From Crataegus laevigata (taxonomy: Eukaryota; Streptophyta; Magnoliopsida; Rosales; Rosaceae): 64,000 bases of DNA. The notes below the pieces were generated by a model. That model searched no databases. It saw nothing but the letters and a program-made list of their open reading frames with translations, and was not told the origin of the DNA. Where the stretch lies: positions 17,327,501 to 17,391,500 of the forward strand of contig OY756945.1 in assembly GCA_963580275.1 (NCBI GenBank), in the 5' to 3' direction. The first letter of the stretch is position 1. Each line of letters opens with the position of its first letter. This document shows, piece after piece, positions 43,210-54,243 of the stretch. A program made the position numbers and the translations under genes.

Positions 43210-43821
43210 TTATTGGTTAGGTGGCGCCTCAGAAGTCGAAGGAGCCCCGGGAAGTCGAAGAGCCAGAGTTGGAATCTCCGGAGCCGGAACACTTGGTGCT
43301 GCTCCAGAGGACGAAGGCAACATAAACCTCGGGAGTAGCGCCATGAACCTTTCATGATCGCTCTGAATCCGACCGTCCGACTCCTGCAGCTGGTCCAGCT
43401 TCCTCTTCATGCTGGTCGAGTAACTAGTTGCAAGCATGTGCAACTCCTTGTTCTCGTGCCTGAGTCCTCTGACCTCCTGCCGAAGACTGGCCACCTCCGC
43501 CATCAGCGACTCCACCTGACGAGATCTTGCAAGCAGGCGCTGGCCCATGTTCGAAACTGAGCCTGCACTTTGGACGCTGAGGGCCAGAGATTCCTGAACG
43601 GCCAGCTCGTCCGACCGCCTAGATAGCATCCTATTGTCCCTTGGAGTGAGCAGATTTCTGGCAATCACCGTAGCGGTGATTTCATTCCTCATCATTGTGT
43701 CCCCGACTGTAAGTGGACCATTGGGGGATATGAAGGATGGATTCCAAATATTGTTCGGAGAAGACGAGTCATCGTCTTCCCCGACATTCAAGTTTAGGCG
43801 ACGGTCGGAAGGGCAAGACAT
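43210..43821 (-). CDS. antisense accessory ORF (coiled coil), copy 1
   Basis: A 203-codon ORF opposite to the element's sense strand. The start MSCPSDRRLNLNVGEDDDSS is chosen because the outer element's homolog starts at the same Met and has exactly the same length; the open frame upstream is shifted by an 8 bp indel between the two tandem copies. Residues ~75-165 form a coiled coil (SRQVESLMAEVASLRQEVRG, HENKELHMLATS). The tail is Pro/Ala/Ser-rich. No catalytic motif. Extra antisense ORFs are known in Tat/Athila-type elements; the function here is unknown. It is transcribed away from the sense ORF at 44478, with a shared intergenic region. Confidence 0.75.
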   Translation of the reverse strand: MSCPSDRRLNLNVGEDDDSSSPNNIWNPSFISPNGPLTVGDTMMRNEITATVIARNLLTPRDNRMLSRRSDELAVQESLALSVQSAGSVSNMGQRLLARSRQVESLMAEVASLRQEVRGLRHENKELHMLATSYSTSMKRKLDQLQESDGRIQSDHERFMALLPRFMLPSSSGAAPSVPAPEIPTLALRLPGAPSTSEAPPNQ

Positions 43822-44477
43822 TTTTAGAGGGGGTTGAGGAAGAAAAGAGTTCGGAAAGATTAAGATTGCTGAAGCGGAAGAAGAGAGAGAAAAGATTAAG
43901 AGTGCAGAAGTGCAAAAAGAGATCGGAAAGATTAAAAGTGCATAAGGGAGTATTTTCAGAAGGAAGTGTTTGAGGGAGTTCAAGTGTGAGGTGGAGCAGA
44001 ATTAGCTCCTCTATAAAAAGAAGAAAATGAAGAGGCGCCCGCTCCTCAGAGGTTGAAGACGCGTCCTCGCGCAAATCGAAGGTCGACGCTCCTTTCTCAA
44101 AAGAGCCGTTTCCTTTCTCAAAAGCTGGGCTTGACTCAGCAATCACGTGGCTCAGTTTTTCCAGTTTGTCGTGACTCATCACGTGCAGCGTGGAGCGTTG
44201 CGAAAACCACGAGCCGCACCCGGTTTTGAACCCCGGTTTTCAAAAGATCATCATTCCAATTTGTCGTCACTCGTCGCATGCGCAGTCAGCTTCGCGGAAA
44301 TTACGGAAGCTTTGTCAGAAAGCGCGTAACGGGCACTGTTCATCCATCCACCGGCTGCCGACAAATAGTGCGGGAATAGTTCCGGTTGAGGAAGAAAATT
44401 TTCTATAAGTCTCGACCTTCGCCTTCCACATCAAAGGCACACCTTCACACCCTCTCAACCTCTCTTCATCTCCGATA
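43822..44477. promoter_or_regulatory. putative divergent promoter between accessory ORFs, copy 1
   Basis: A 656 bp region between the antisense and sense ORF starts. Toward the sense ORF lies CTATAAG (44403-44409), about 70 bp before the ATG. Toward the antisense ORF lies a TATA-like CTTTTTATAG (44011-44020). Between them are two CACGTG-type G-boxes and TGACTCA motifs (about 44130-44185). Inferred from layout and from conservation of both TATA-like boxes in the outer element. Confidence 0.5.
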
Positions 44478-44888
44478 ATGTCTTCCCAAAGAAAGCTTTC
44501 GAGTTATTCAGTGTTCTTCATCCCTTGGATCACCCCAGAAAACAAACCATCCAGAGCAAAAGTATTTCATATCAAAAAGGTTAAAAGCAAAAGTATCTCA
44601 TATCATGCTTTCTCCTCTCCTTCATCTGAGGAACGTGGAGAAAGTGAGATCCTGATTGCTTACCTAGTCTTGCTCTCGAGTACTCATCTCAGACCCCTCC
44701 CAGCCCACTTCAAAAATAAACCTGTGCAGAGGTACTTCTTCAAAAACAAAAGTACCTCACAGACGAAGCAGGAGGAGTCTGAGGTGCATCTAGATGAAGT
44801 CGGAGTCCGAGATGATCCAAGAGTTCAAGAAGATGCCACACCTGCGTGGAGACCGGACTACTTGAAGCATGTGGAGACAACGTGCTGA
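44478..44888 (+). CDS. sense accessory ORF, copy 1
   Basis: A 136-residue ORF starting MSSQRKLSSYSVFFIPWITP, basic in the first half and acidic toward the end (QEESEVHLDEVGVRDDPRVQ). No recognised domain. Copy 2 differs by one residue (L to P). The outer element keeps a diverged homolog (57185-57469, minus) with the same start context and a conserved core (RAKVFHI, KSKSISYHAFSSPSSEE), which argues that it is or was a protein gene. It lies downstream of the antisense ORF in the element's order and diverges from it. Confidence 0.65.
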   Translation: MSSQRKLSSYSVFFIPWITPENKPSRAKVFHIKKVKSKSISYHAFSSPSSEERGESEILIAYLVLLSSTHLRPLPAHFKNKPVQRYFFKNKSTSQTKQEESEVHLDEVGVRDDPRVQEDATPAWRPDYLKHVETTC

Positions 44889-46767
44889 CTCATCCTCAAC
44901 TAAGCTGAGGATCACTTGCAAGAAGAAGGCCCATCCAGTTCAAGAAGAAAGCTGTGGAAAATCAACAGTCATGACCAATGACCACCTATTAGTTCTTTTC
45001 GTTGTCTTTTATTTTCAATTTTTATTTTTCGTTTGCATTTTTCTATATTTTCTTGCGTGCTTAACTGATTTATTTCTTTTCTTTGCAGGAACATTTGGTT
45101 ATTTCCTCCCTTGAAGTTGATTGCAAAATTTACGCTCGGGGGTCATCGCTTGATTTTTCTGCAAATTAGAGAAGTTTTCAGTCCCTTTGCTTTATTTTGT
45201 TTCGTATTATTTTTTCATTTTATTTTTATTTGCATATTAATGTTTTCTGACATTGGGGACAATGTCTAGTTTAAGTGTGGGGGTATCAAGATAAAAAATG
45301 ACCAAATTGAAAATTTTTGTACCTTCGACTTTGAACTGGTTTCATTTGTTTCCGTGTTGTTGCTTGTTGTTTTTTTTATTAGTTTTGTTTTATTTAATTT
45401 TTTCGAAAAAATTTAAAAAATCCAAAAATATTGTTTTATTTTCTTTATTGTTTTAAATTAGATTTTTATTAGTTTCCCGACCCAATGATATAACTGGATG
45501 AATTTGAACCTTGATTATCAAGAACTTAGTTAACATGTGTTATGTGAAATTCCTTGTTCTCTTGTTAGTATTGTACATGTTTGATCATCTTTGAAAATCC
45601 AAATGCACATAGCCTTGTTGATGTGAAACTAAAGCATGAATTAAAGCTTCATATGTGAATTTAGTGACCATATACATCCTATGTGAGTTTTTGAGCCTAT
45701 TGAAAGTGTGTGCATTTTTCATACACTCCCATTCTTTTATGTGTGATGAACTTATGTGAGATGCATCTCTAGAACTTGCGTAACGATCTTTTGAAATATT
45801 TGTCATTGATTGCATGAACTTGAAAATGATAGAGGCATTAGGTTCACCACCATGGCCCAAATAACCTTATTTCCCAAAGAAAAATGATATCATTAGATTG
45901 CCAATTTGAGCCGTATTTGTTGAGCCTTTTATTTCTTACACCAGATATGTCTACCCTTATACCTCGAACCATGTTTCCTTACCCTTTCCAAGCGAGCAAT
46001 TTGAGATTGTTGAGAAATGTTTATGAAGTACTTGGAATGAGTTTGGCAAAAGAATAAGTGTGGGGGTTTTTCATGTTTGTATTTATTAAAAAAAAATGAG
46101 AAAAGAGAAGAAAAGAAAAAAGAAAAGAAAGATTGTATTCAACGAAGAAAATAAAAAGTTTCTAAAGTTTCAGTTTAAGGGTGTGATGGGAGGTGTTAGA
46201 AGAATCGCTGGAAAGTTTGAGTTCTTATAAATCTCAACTAAAAGAATCGCTTGCAATATAGCTTGGAACTTGTGTTTTCCTATTCTTTCGTTTCAATAGC
46301 CCTATCCCTAAGCCTCATTACATCCAATAAAAGTCCTCTTGATTTAAGTTTTGCAATTATGATTGTGGAGAAGTGATTTTTATGCAAGCTTATGGTAGAT
46401 CTTTCACATTTGTTTCTTTGAGCGAAACACATTAAAACTAAACACATGTGTGATTGAGTGCATATCCCGTGAGAAGGTTGCTGGTTTGCATATGATGATT
46501 TTAAAAATAAAAACTTGAAATTGCATTAGCATGGCTATCTCACACACTACACTTCAAGGATGATTTAAAGATTACTGCTAATATTTGAATAAGGAAGATG
46601 AACTTGGATTAGTTTGTTTGGTGCTAGCTATGGTTCTTGATGATTTGCGTTTTCGAATGAAATTCTATGAGGGTCAAATAAGGGGAAGCTAATGTTTTTC
46701 ATGTTATTACTTTTTCTGTTTTCTTTGTTTTGCTCGAGGACTAGCAAAAGCTAAGTGTGGGGGTATT
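44889..46767 (+). other. 3' internal region and PPT, copy 1
   Basis: Non-coding. Purine tracts AAGTGTGGGGGT occur near 45273 and 46056 and as the terminal PPT at 46752-46767. From about 45700 it is homologous to 6368-7433 in the coding Athila/Tat-like element. Confidence 0.75.
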
Positions 46768-48783
46768 TGATCGGATCATATTTATACATATTTTTATATC
46801 AAATTCACTCGTCTTTTCTTAGTTAGTTCGTTATACTTTGAGCTAATTTTGTTATTTTTATGTTTTTATAAGATTTATCTAGTTAAGAAAAATATATATA
46901 TATATATATTATATTTATATTTATATGTTTATTTATATTTATATATATTTTTATATATATTAATATAATTTGTTGTGTTTTGATGGCAGTGTGTTTTGAT
47001 GGCAGTGCTTTCGGTGGAGCACTAAGAAAACAGAAGGCATCCAAGGATACCGAGAAATGATGAAAGGTGAGCTGCCATTCTTTTGCAGCCAATAAAAAAA
47101 TCACGAGCTGGGTAGAAGGAGAAAAAGGCGCGCTGCCTTGGCAGCGACCCAAGCGGCGACAGAGAAGAAACACACGGAGCTGCTTCATTGGCTCCTCGGA
47201 GCAAGGGGGAGATAAACTGCCTCGGTGGGCAGCTGTGAAGAGAAAAAGAAAAATAAAAAAAAAGAGGGGATAAGGGCTCGGATCAGAGAAATAAAATCTG
47301 GGAGATTTGGAGCTGCCCAAGGCAGCTTGCGGCTTGGCGGTGGGAAGAAATCAAACAAAGGCGAAGGCAGCCTTGAAAACAGGAAGTCGCAGGAAATAAA
47401 AGGGGGAGTCTTCGCTGCTTGGCAGCTTGGGATAAGCGAGGAAAAAGAGGCACAGGCGCAGGGCAGCTTCCAAGTAGCTCGGCAAGGCAGTGTATGCAGT
47501 GCACCGAGGGACGGAAATCAAGCCTCGGGGAGAGAAGGGCTGCTCTGGGCAGCGAATCAGACACACGGCATCAAAGCTGCAGTTTGGCAGCAATACCACG
47601 GGACAGAGAACATACAGAAACAGTGCACAGTGACAATTGCACAGACCCTTGATCCCCATTTCGGTTTAATCCTCCAAACTCATATTTTAATTTCTGTTTT
47701 TAATTTATAATAATGTGTAATTAATTTATGTTGGCTAGAGGTTAATTCGAAACCATGATTATATTTGTAATTTGAATTGGTAATTTCAGTTGTGATTTCT
47801 GAGTTGTGATTTAATTTGCTTAACTGCTTGATTGATAACTTATTTGTGTATGTTAATTAAGGATGCATACTTAATTTACACGCATGAATTTGATGCTAGA
47901 ATATAAGTGAATTTCACCTAATCGTTATGAACTTATATTCATGAGTAGTGAAGGTTGTTGTCCACAATCGCGTTAAGTAAATTCTTGGCAGGAGTATCAT
48001 GCTTTTCATAGTTACGAATGCCTTGTCAGTATTTATAGTTTTCACAAAGTTTAATGATCTTTGATTGTATCTCTATTGTGCTTTTCACGTAGGGGACTTT
48101 TAGAGAATGTGTTGAATTGTTGTATGCTGTTCATCCAATTCAATAACTTAAGGAAAACTTGAAGATTAAAAAAGTGCTGTTCACGGTTAATCTGGAGTAT
48201 TGAAATTTACAATTTATTGAAAGAACAACTGAAAATCAATTTAGGTTGCTTATGTGTCATGTGTGGAGAAAAACCCTCTAGCCAATCCGTCGTCTATCTG
48301 TTCACTTTTAATTTTATGTTTTTGTCAATTTGTAATTTAGTTAAGTTTAATTTACGTTTCATCCAAACCAAACCCCCCCCCGATTATTATATTATATTAT
48401 TTAGTTAATTTTTATTACTTTTAATCTTTTAATTTAAATTCCGTCTAATTAATTTCCTAGTTTTTATTTTAAATTGTTTTTATTATTTTGAGTCATTTTT
48501 AGTGTGTTTCAAGTTTTTAGCTTAGTTTGTATTTTCTAGAGTCTTGAGTTGTTTTGAGTCTTTTGATTTGTTTTAGTTTATTTGTTAGTTTTATTTTGAG
48601 TTATTTTAGTTAAGTGTTTTGATTTTAATTTAGTGTTTTAAACTTTGTTTTTACGTTTTTTAAATTATTTTAGAGGTTTTAGCAAGCCCTCCTAATCCCC
48701 GGCCTAGAACGATACCCTACTTATACCTATACTACAATTGTCAAAAAGAGGGTTAAATTTGTGTCGAGTTAATTCTCGCATCA
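46768..48783 (+). repeat. tandem element LTR 2 (shared middle LTR)
   Basis: 2016 bp. It serves as 3' LTR of the first unit and 5' LTR of the second. It has no CATAT flank on either side; it is bordered by a PPT on the left and a PBS on the right. Confidence 0.93.
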
Positions 48784-48962
48784 AATTTTGGCGCCGTTGC
48801 CGGGGATTAGTAACTTTGCTAATCCCTTTATTTTTTTTGTTTGTGTTTAATTTTTGTTTGTTTGTTTGTTTGTGTTTTTGTTTGTTTTTGTGTTTGTGTA
48901 TTTTACTTTTGATATTTGATTTAGTTCTCTTTCTTTGATTTTAGGTACTAGAGAAGTAAGTC

Positions 48963-50093
48963 ATGGATTTTGCTAGCATTCACGCTCAATTGGCAAATCT
49001 TACTGCTCAATTGACTCATAATGCCGAACGGACCTCAATGCCAAATGTCCCGACATTTGATGTGCCTTATGGGCAAGGATATCAAACTCATCAGTATCCT
49101 CAATTTTCTGCATATGAAGATGATTGGGGATATCAAGGTCACAACCAATCAAGGGGCAACATGTTTTCCAACGCTTGCAATTCGGATTGGAGAGGTTATT
49201 CAGATCAGATGTGGGATGAACCTCAGCAGTTTCAACAAAGTGGATATTGGCAGCAAGAAGCGTTCTATTCAAGACCTATGCAGCCACCACAACCTCCCCC
49301 ACAACAATTCCAATCGAATTCAAGTATGCCCGTAAATTATAATGAAATTCTTGAAGGACTAATCTCTTTGACGCAGGGTTCACAAAAAGAAGAACAATTG
49401 CCGTCATCGGATGAGTTCTATCAATGGCCATGTCAACCGTCACAGCCACCACAACAATCAGCCCAATTCAATTCAGGTACATCTGTGGATAATGATAATA
49501 TTATTCAATTACTCATCTCTTTGAACCAGGAAGTAGAAAATCAAACCAAGGAGATGGGAGAATTGAATAATCAAATGGGGCAGATTGTGGAAATCAAGGC
49601 ACAGATTCAAGAGCAACGTGAACTCTCCAACTCACCTATTGAAAATTCAAAGGAAGATTGTGAAGTTAATGAAGCCATCACTTCGGAAGGTGATATGGAG
49701 GATGAAGCTGTTCCAGAACCTTGTGCACCAAGAAAGATGGTTGAAGATATCGAAGTGGCTGGGGCATATCAAGAATACATCCAAGCGGTTGTGCATGAGG
49801 CAACAAAGGCCCATGAAATTGAGATTGATGACACGGCACAGGCCACAACCATCATCGTCAATCTGGCCAAGTGCAAAGTCCCCGAAACGTTCAAGGGAGT
49901 AGTTTTTGTTATTGAGTTTGTTTCGGAAAAATATAATAAGCCATTTTCTCCAATTCCAATTTTATTTTTATTTTATACTAACATATTTCTAATTTTAATG
50001 ATTCAGGCACCCACTCGAGAATTTAAACCACTGCCGAATCATTTCAAGTATCACCTCCCATTGAAAGATAAATTCCATGCTTTGGAGCCGTAG
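48963..50093 (+). CDS. gag-like protein, copy 2
   Basis: The translation is identical to copy 1 (376 residues): Gln/Pro-rich gag-like part, acidic helical middle and a C-terminal pre-RT linker remnant (REFKPLPNHFKYHLPL). The identity reflects recent duplication of the unit rather than selection. No pol follows. Confidence 0.75.
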   Translation: MDFASIHAQLANLTAQLTHNAERTSMPNVPTFDVPYGQGYQTHQYPQFSAYEDDWGYQGHNQSRGNMFSNACNSDWRGYSDQMWDEPQQFQQSGYWQQEAFYSRPMQPPQPPPQQFQSNSSMPVNYNEILEGLISLTQGSQKEEQLPSSDEFYQWPCQPSQPPQQSAQFNSGTSVDNDNIIQLLISLNQEVENQTKEMGELNNQMGQIVEIKAQIQEQRELSNSPIENSKEDCEVNEAITSEGDMEDEAVPEPCAPRKMVEDIEVAGAYQEYIQAVVHEATKAHEIEIDDTAQATTIIVNLAKCKVPETFKGVVFVIEFVSEKYNKPFSPIPILFLFYTNIFLILMIQAPTREFKPLPNHFKYHLPLKDKFHALEP

Positions 50094-50143
50094 GGAGGTT
50101 AAAGGAAAGATTCGTCCGGCTAAAGACGTTAAACCAAGCGCTT

Positions 50144-50161
50144 CTTGGGAGGCAACCCAAG
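50144..50161 (+). other. conserved hairpin motif, copy 2
   Basis: Same CTTGGG-AGGCAA-CCCAAG hairpin as at 42837. Confidence 0.7.
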
Positions 50162-50516
50162 CAACCAGATTTGCATTTCTTAACCCTACTCTTTATTACC
50201 TTTATTTTGAAATTTTTGTTTTGTTTAGTTAGTTGTGTTATTTGGTTGATTTTTGTTTAGTTTGTGTTTAAATAAATTAAGGGCCTTGTTTATTTTTAGT
50301 GCGGATAAATAAAGTCTTTTTACATTAATTTACATATTTTGATTTACATATTTTATATTGCTTAAAATAAACTTTAAAAAAAAAAAAATTTAAAATTAAA
50401 ATTTACATTAATTTACATATTTTGATTTACATTTATTTTATTTTGCTTAAAATAAACTTAAAAATAAAAATAAAAAAAAATTTACAATAATACGAAAAAC
50501 TAATAGCAATCATTGG

Positions 50517-51128
50517 TTATTGGTTAGGTGGCGCCTCAGAAGTCGAAGGAGCCCCGGGAAGTCGAAGAGCCAGAGTTGGAATCTCCGGAGCCGGAACACT
50601 TGGTGCTGCTCCAGAGGACGAAGGCAACATAAACCTCGGGAGTAGCGCCATGAACCTTTCATGATCGCTCTGAATCCGACCGTCCGACTCCTGCAGCTGG
50701 TCCAGCTTCCTCTTCATGCTGGTCGAGTAACTAGTTGCAAGCATGTGCAACTCCTTGTTCTCGTGCCTGAGTCCTCTGACCTCCTGCCGAAGACTGGCCA
50801 CCTCCGCCATCAGCGACTCCACCTGACGAGATCTTGCAAGCAGGCGCTGGCCCATGTTCGAAACTGAGCCTGCACTTTGGACGCTGAGGGCCAGAGATTC
50901 CTGAACGGCCAGCTCGTCCGACCGCCTAGATAGCATCCTATTGTCCCTTGGAGTGAGCAGATTTCTGGCAATCACCGTAGCGGTGATTTCATTCCTCATC
51001 ATTGTGTCCCCGACTGTAAGTGGACCATTGGGGGATATGAAGGATGGATTCCAAATATTGTTCGGAGAAGACGAGTCATCGTCTTCCCCGACATTCAAGT
51101 TTAGGCGACGGTCGGAAGGGCAAGACAT
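50517..51128 (-). CDS. antisense accessory ORF (coiled coil), copy 2
   Basis: 203 codons from MSCPSDRRLN, identical in translation to copy 1. In this copy the frame is open much further upstream (to 51497, 326 codons) because of an extra 8 bp (AGAAGTGC type, near 51250) absent from copy 1. That extension is therefore not conserved, and the internal Met is the better start. Coiled coil in the central third; function unknown. Confidence 0.75.
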   Translation of the reverse strand: MSCPSDRRLNLNVGEDDDSSSPNNIWNPSFISPNGPLTVGDTMMRNEITATVIARNLLTPRDNRMLSRRSDELAVQESLALSVQSAGSVSNMGQRLLARSRQVESLMAEVASLRQEVRGLRHENKELHMLATSYSTSMKRKLDQLQESDGRIQSDHERFMALLPRFMLPSSSGAAPSVPAPEIPTLALRLPGAPSTSEAPPNQ

Positions 51129-51792
51129 TTTTAGAGGGGGTTGAGGAAGAAAAGAGTTCGGAAAGATTAAGATTGCTGAAGCGGAAGAAGAGAGAGAAAA
51201 GATTAAGAGTGCAGAAGTGCAAAAAGAGATCGGAAAGATTAAAAGTGCAGAAGTGCATAAGGGAGTATTTTCAGAAGGAAGTGTTTGAGGGAGTTCAAGT
51301 GTGAGGTGGAGCAGAATTAGCTCCTCTATAAAAAGAAGAAAATGAAGAGGCGCCCGCTCCTCAGAGGTTGAAGACGCGTCCTCGCGCAAATCGAAGGTCG
51401 ACGCTCCTTTCTCAAAAGAGCCGTTTCCTTTCTCAAAAGCTGGGCTTGACTCAGCAATCACGTGGCTCAGTTTTTCCAGTTTGTCGTGACTCATCACGTG
51501 CAGCGTGGAGCGTTGCGAAAACCACGAGCCGCACCCGGTTTTGAACCCCGGTTTTCAAAAGATCATCATTCCAATTTGTCGTCACTCGTCGCATGCGCAG
51601 TCAGCTTCGCGGAAATTACGGAAGCTTTGTCAGAAAGCGCGTAACGGGCACTGTTCATCCATCCACCGGCTGCCGACAAATAGTGCGGGAATAGTTCCGG
51701 TTGAGGAAGAAAATTTTCTATAAGTCTCGACCTTCGCCTTCCACATCAAAGGCACACCTTCACACCCTCTCAACCTCTCTTCATCTCCGATA
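51129..51792. promoter_or_regulatory. putative divergent promoter, copy 2
   Basis: Same layout as 43822-44477, 8 bp longer. Sense-side CTATAAG at 51718-51724; G-boxes and TGACTCA at about 51450-51500. Confidence 0.5.
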
Positions 51793-52203
51793 ATGTCTTC
51801 CCAAAGAAAGCTTTCGAGTTATTCAGTGTTCTTCATCCCTTGGATCACCCCAGAAAACAAACCATCCAGAGCAAAAGTATTTCATATCAAAAAGGTTAAA
51901 AGCAAAAGTATCTCATATCATGCTTTCTCCTCTCCTTCATCTGAGGAACGTGGAGAAAGTGAGATCCTGATTGCTTACCTAGTCTTGCTCTCGAGTACTC
52001 ATCTCAGACCCCTCCCAGCCCACTTCAAAAATAAACCTGTGCAGAGGTACTTCTTCAAAAACAAAAGTACCTCACAGACGAAGCAGGAGGAGTCTGAGGT
52101 GCATCCAGATGAAGTCGGAGTCCGAGATGATCCAAGAGTTCAAGAAGATGCCACACCTGCGTGGAGACCGGACTACTTGAAGCATGTGGAGACAACGTGC
52201 TGA
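51793..52203 (+). CDS. sense accessory ORF, copy 2
   Basis: 136 residues, one substitution against copy 1 (VHPDEVG instead of VHLDEVG). Same unknown family and divergent arrangement. Confidence 0.65.
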   Translation: MSSQRKLSSYSVFFIPWITPENKPSRAKVFHIKKVKSKSISYHAFSSPSSEERGESEILIAYLVLLSSTHLRPLPAHFKNKPVQRYFFKNKSTSQTKQEESEVHPDEVGVRDDPRVQEDATPAWRPDYLKHVETTC

Positions 52204-54082
52204 CTCATCCTCAACTAAGCTGAGGATCACTTGCAAGAAGAAGGCCCATCCAGTTCAAGAAGAAAGCTGTGGAAAATCAACAGTCATGACCAATGACCAC
52301 CTATTAGTTCTTTTCGTTGTCTTTTATTTTCAATTTTTATTTTTCGTTTGCATTTTTCTATATTTTCTTGCGTGCTTAACTGATTTATTTCTTTTCTTTG
52401 CAGGAACATTTGGTTATTTCCTCCCTTGAAGTTGATTGCAAAATTTACGCTCGGGGGTCATCGCTTGATTTTTCTGCAAATTAGAGAAGTTTTCAGTCCC
52501 TTTGCTTTATTTTGTTTCGTATTATTTTTTCATTTTATTTTTATTTGCATATTAATGTTTTCTGACATTGGGGACAATGTCTAGTTTAAGTGTGGGGGTA
52601 TCAAGATAAAAAATGACCAAATTGAAAATTTTTGTACCTTCGACTTTGAACTGGTTTCATTTGTTTCCGTGTTGTTGCTTGTTGTTTTTTTTATTAGTTT
52701 TGTTTTATTTAATTTTTTCGAAAAAATTTAAAAAATCCAAAAATATTGTTTTATTTTCTTTATTGTTTTAAATTAGATTTTTATTAGTTTCCCGACCCAA
52801 TGATATAACTGGATGAATTTGAACCTTGATTATCAAGAACTTAGTTAACATGTGTTATGTGAAATTCCTTGTTCTCTTGTTAGTATTGTACATGTTTGAT
52901 CATCTTTGAAAATCCAAATGCACATAGCCTTGTTGATGTGAAACTAAAGCATGAATTAAAGCTTCATATGTGAATTTAGTGACCATATACATCCTATGTG
53001 AGTTTTTGAGCCTATTGAAAGTGTGTGCATTTTTCATACACTCCCATTCTTTTATGTGTGATGAACTTATGTGAGATGCATCTCTAGAACTTGCGTAACG
53101 ATCTTTTGAAATATTTGTCATTGATTGCATGAACTTGAAAATGATAGAGGCATTAGGTTCACCACCATGGCCCAAATAACCTTATTTCCCAAAGAAAAAT
53201 GATATCATTAGATTGCCAATTTGAGCCGTATTTGTTGAGCCTTTTATTTCTTACACCAGATATGTCTACCCTTATACCTCGAACCATGTTTCCTTACCCT
53301 TTCCAAGCGAGCAATTTGAGATTGTTGAGAAATGTTTATGAAGTACTTGGAATGAGTTTGGCAAAAGAATAAGTGTGGGGGTTTTTCATGTTTGTATTTA
53401 TTAAAAAAAAATGAGAAAAGAGAAGAAAAGAAAAAAGAAAAGAAAGATTGTATTCAACGAAGAAAATAAAAAGTTTCTAAAGTTTCAGTTTAAGGGTGTG
53501 ATGGGAGGTGTTAGAAGAATCGCTGGAAAGTTTGAGTTCTTATAAATCTCAACTAAAAGAATCGCTTGCAATATAGCTTGGAACTTGTGTTTTCCTATTC
53601 TTTCGTTTCAATAGCCCTATCCCTAAGCCTCATTACATCCAATAAAAGTCCTCTTGATTTAAGTTTTGCAATTATGATTGTGGAGAAGTGATTTTTATGC
53701 AAGCTTATGGTAGATCTTTCACATTTGTTTCTTTGAGCGAAACACATTAAAACTAAACACATGTGTGATTGAGTGCATATCCCGTGAGAAGGTTGCTGGT
53801 TTGCATATGATGATTTTAAAAATAAAAACTTGAAATTGCATTAGCATGGCTATCTCACACACTACACTTCAAGGATGATTTAAAGATTACTGCTAATATT
53901 TGAATAAGGAAGATGAACTTGGATTAGTTTGTTTGGTGCTAGCTATGGTTCTTGATGATTTGCGTTTTCGAATGAAATTCTATGAGGGTCAAATAAGGGG
54001 AAGCTAATGTTTTTCATGTTATTACTTTTTCTGTTTTCTTTGTTTTGCTCGAGGACTAGCAAAAGCTAAGTGTGGGGGTATT
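52204..54082 (+). other. 3' internal region and PPT, copy 2
   Basis: Non-coding and near-identical to 44889-46767, ending in the PPT AAGCTAAGTGTGGGGGTATT before LTR 3. Confidence 0.75.
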
Positions 54083-54202
54083 TGATCGGATCATATTTAT
54101 ACATATTTTTATATCAAATTCACTCGTCTTTTCTTAGTTAGTTCGTTATACTTTGAGCTAATTTTGTTATTTTTATGTTTTTATAAGATTTATCTAGTTA
54201 AG

Positions 54203-54243
<41 letters not shown>

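Noticed and set aside
44869..45114. 81-codon ORF after the sense accessory ORF
   Set aside because: Overlaps the previous ORF, ends in a low-complexity hydrophobic stretch from T-rich DNA, and the outer version has stops.
51129..51497. N-terminal extension of the antisense ORF in copy 2
   Set aside because: The extension depends on an 8 bp indel and is not shared by copy 1 or the outer element.
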